DNA of 64,000 nucleotides from Archilochus colubris. Lineage: Eukaryota > Chordata > Aves > Apodiformes > Trochilidae. The notes under the pieces are model-generated. The model had not been told where the DNA came from. It ran no database searches and saw only the letters and a list, made by a program, of their open reading frames with translations. Location of the stretch: the NCBI GenBank assembly GCA_023079485.1, contig CM041084.1, positions 16,644,609-16,708,608 of the forward strand. Reading direction: 5' to 3'. Positions 62,966 through 64,000 of the stretch are shown here, piece after piece. The stretch's first letter is position 1. Each line of letters starts with the position of its first letter. The translations under genes were made by a program, and so were the position numbers.

Positions 62966-63139
62966 TTATAAATCTTGTCCCAGGCGTTCTATTTCATCAA
63001 TCAGGAAATCAATGTCTTGGTGAGTTGCTGCAGGGTTTGAGATGACCATCCTGAAGAAGTTCACTTTGTCTCCCAGGGGTTGGTAGCTCACCATGGTTGT
63101 TCCATATTCCATCATCCTGGCTTTTATGACTGGTGCCAC
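62966..63139 (-). CDS. GAD2: GAD2 last coding exon (C-terminus)
   Basis: On the minus strand 174 nt encode the final 57 residues and a TAA stop. The exon starts [12 protein letters not shown] and ends E-I-E-R-L-G-Q-D-L. Acceptor is CTGCAG and phase is 0, after a 671-bp intron. It matches GAD65 rather than GAD67: the paralogue differs at several positions in this stretch, for example Y-G-T-T versus S-G-T-T and S-Y-Q-P-L versus G-Y-Q-P-Q. Only 87 of about 585 residues of the enzyme are inside the window, so the PLP-binding lysine is not visible. No frameshift or stop is seen and the gene looks intact. Confidence 0.97.
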   Translation of the reverse strand: MAPVIKARMMEYGTTMVSYQPLGDKVNFFRMVISNPAATHQDIDFLIDEIERLGQDL

Positions 63140-63810
63140 CTGCAGTGTAAAAAGAAGCAGGGGATAATGATAATGTTTTAAAATTATTATTATAATTATT
63201 TTCATCCGTCCCACCAGCCTTATTATTGTAATAATGAAACACAAAGTACGTTTTCATTTAAAAAAAAAAAATCAAAACCACGAAGAGCTACAAGAAACAG
63301 TTAAAATGAAATTATACCTGGTGTTGATAAAAATGTTAACCTCCATTAAGGACTAAATGGCTCACTGAAAAGACACTGGGTTTACCCTGTTTCTTTGTCC
63401 AACTCTTAAAATCACTGAGGAATTTTTCCCCCCTTACTTTCTCAATATTGCTGACAGCCACAGTAGTTATTTTTTGTAGTGCTCCATCTTCTTTTTGTAT
63501 ACCAGAATGCCATGGTATTATCAAGCTGCTGTTGCACTTGCTGGGTCTAGCAAATGCAGGCTACAATAACCAGTAAAAGTACACAGAGTTCAAGTAAGTA
63601 CTTCAGAAACCAGGCAAACCCAGGGAATACCAAACTTGAAGACCAGAGGAAGGTGGTGCAGCTTAACCTGAGGTAATATGACCACAGAGGTGTAATTTGC
63701 CCAAGTATCATGAAGTGACCTTGTCCAGTGCCCTGGAGACCATTTAAAGAATTGCCTGCATGCCAAGACTTCACTGTTCACTACACGAAGTCCTGGAGGA
63801 TGCTCCTCAC

Positions 63811-63900
63811 CTTCATGAGGCGGCTCGTTCGTTCTTCATTGTCTTCCATCCCACGCAAGCTGGGAGGGATGTACCAGAAGCAGACATTTGTGTGCTGTGG
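63811..63900 (-). CDS. GAD2: GAD2 penultimate coding exon (glutamate decarboxylase 65)
   Basis: On the minus strand 90 nt encode 30 residues beginning [16 protein letters not shown] and ending R-L-M-K. The exon is flanked by acceptor TTTAG and donor AAG|GTGAGG and is in phase 0 at both ends. The sequence is recognisable as the C-terminal domain of the PLP-dependent glutamate decarboxylase family, which converts glutamate to the neurotransmitter GABA. GAD65 is the membrane-associated, synaptic-vesicle form. The rest of the gene lies beyond the right edge of the window. Confidence 0.96.
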
Positions 63901-64000
63901 CTAAAGACAGAATAATAATGGTTTGCACTGTTAGAGATGCTCATAATATCTCAGCTGCACTTAATATCATGCCCTTCCCCCCCTTCCATACATCATACTG

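Noticed and set aside
1..64000. CRISPR arrays, operons, prokaryotic signals, tRNA or rRNA genes
   Set aside because: None seen. The sequence is vertebrate nuclear DNA and no cloverleaf, rRNA-like or spaced identical repeat pattern was noticed.

Overview
The window looks like vertebrate nuclear DNA, most probably from a bird. The coding sequence is split by GT-AG introns, there are CpG islands, the intergenic DNA is AT-rich, and there are several CR1 LINE fragments with the bird/reptile-type 3' end (tandem ATTCTATG-like octamers). There are no operons and no bacterial features. The species cannot be named from the sequence alone.

Two protein-coding loci can be supported. (1) A plus-strand gene at about 11.3-27.6 kb starts in a CpG island. 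I assembled it by hand from four coding exons (11801-12344, 19981-20519, 21706-21772, 25815-27334). All junctions are GT-AG and the phases agree, giving an 889-residue predicted secreted protein. Its order is: signal peptide; Pro/Gly/Cys-rich segment with repeated C-x4-C pairs; Gln-rich coiled coil; TNF-receptor-like cysteine module; calcium-binding-EGF-like module; a second TNFR-like module; and three tandem C1q/TNF-like jelly-roll repeats with a period near 150 residues. I do not recognise it as a named gene. It is the best candidate here for something undescribed. (2) The 3' end of GAD2 (glutamate decarboxylase 65) lies on the minus strand at the right edge. The last two coding exons (63811-63900 and 62966-63139) are present, followed by a probable long 3'UTR reaching to about 60.45 kb. 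The two genes converge tail to tail across about 33 kb without a recognisable gene.

Layout: 1-4553 no gene seen; 4554-4890 a solo LTR with a 6-bp target duplication; 4.9-8.3 kb nothing recognised; 8.33-8.72 kb an isolated GC-rich island with a G-quadruplex motif and a full CTCF-type consensus; 8.9-10.6 kb nothing recognised; 10.6-12.56 kb CpG-rich shoulder and island; 11.8-27.6 kb the multidomain gene, whose 7.6-kb first intron holds nested CR1 copies and a 22-bp tandem repeat; 27.6-60.4 kb intergenic, with CR1 fragments at about 34.2, 42.8, 54.15 and 56.14 kb and a 46-bp-period degenerate repeat near 33.2 kb; 60.45-64.0 kb GAD2 3' end.

No functional link between the two genes is visible beyond adjacency. 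GAD2 makes GABA inside neurons and islet cells. The other protein is predicted to be extracellular and probably oligomeric.
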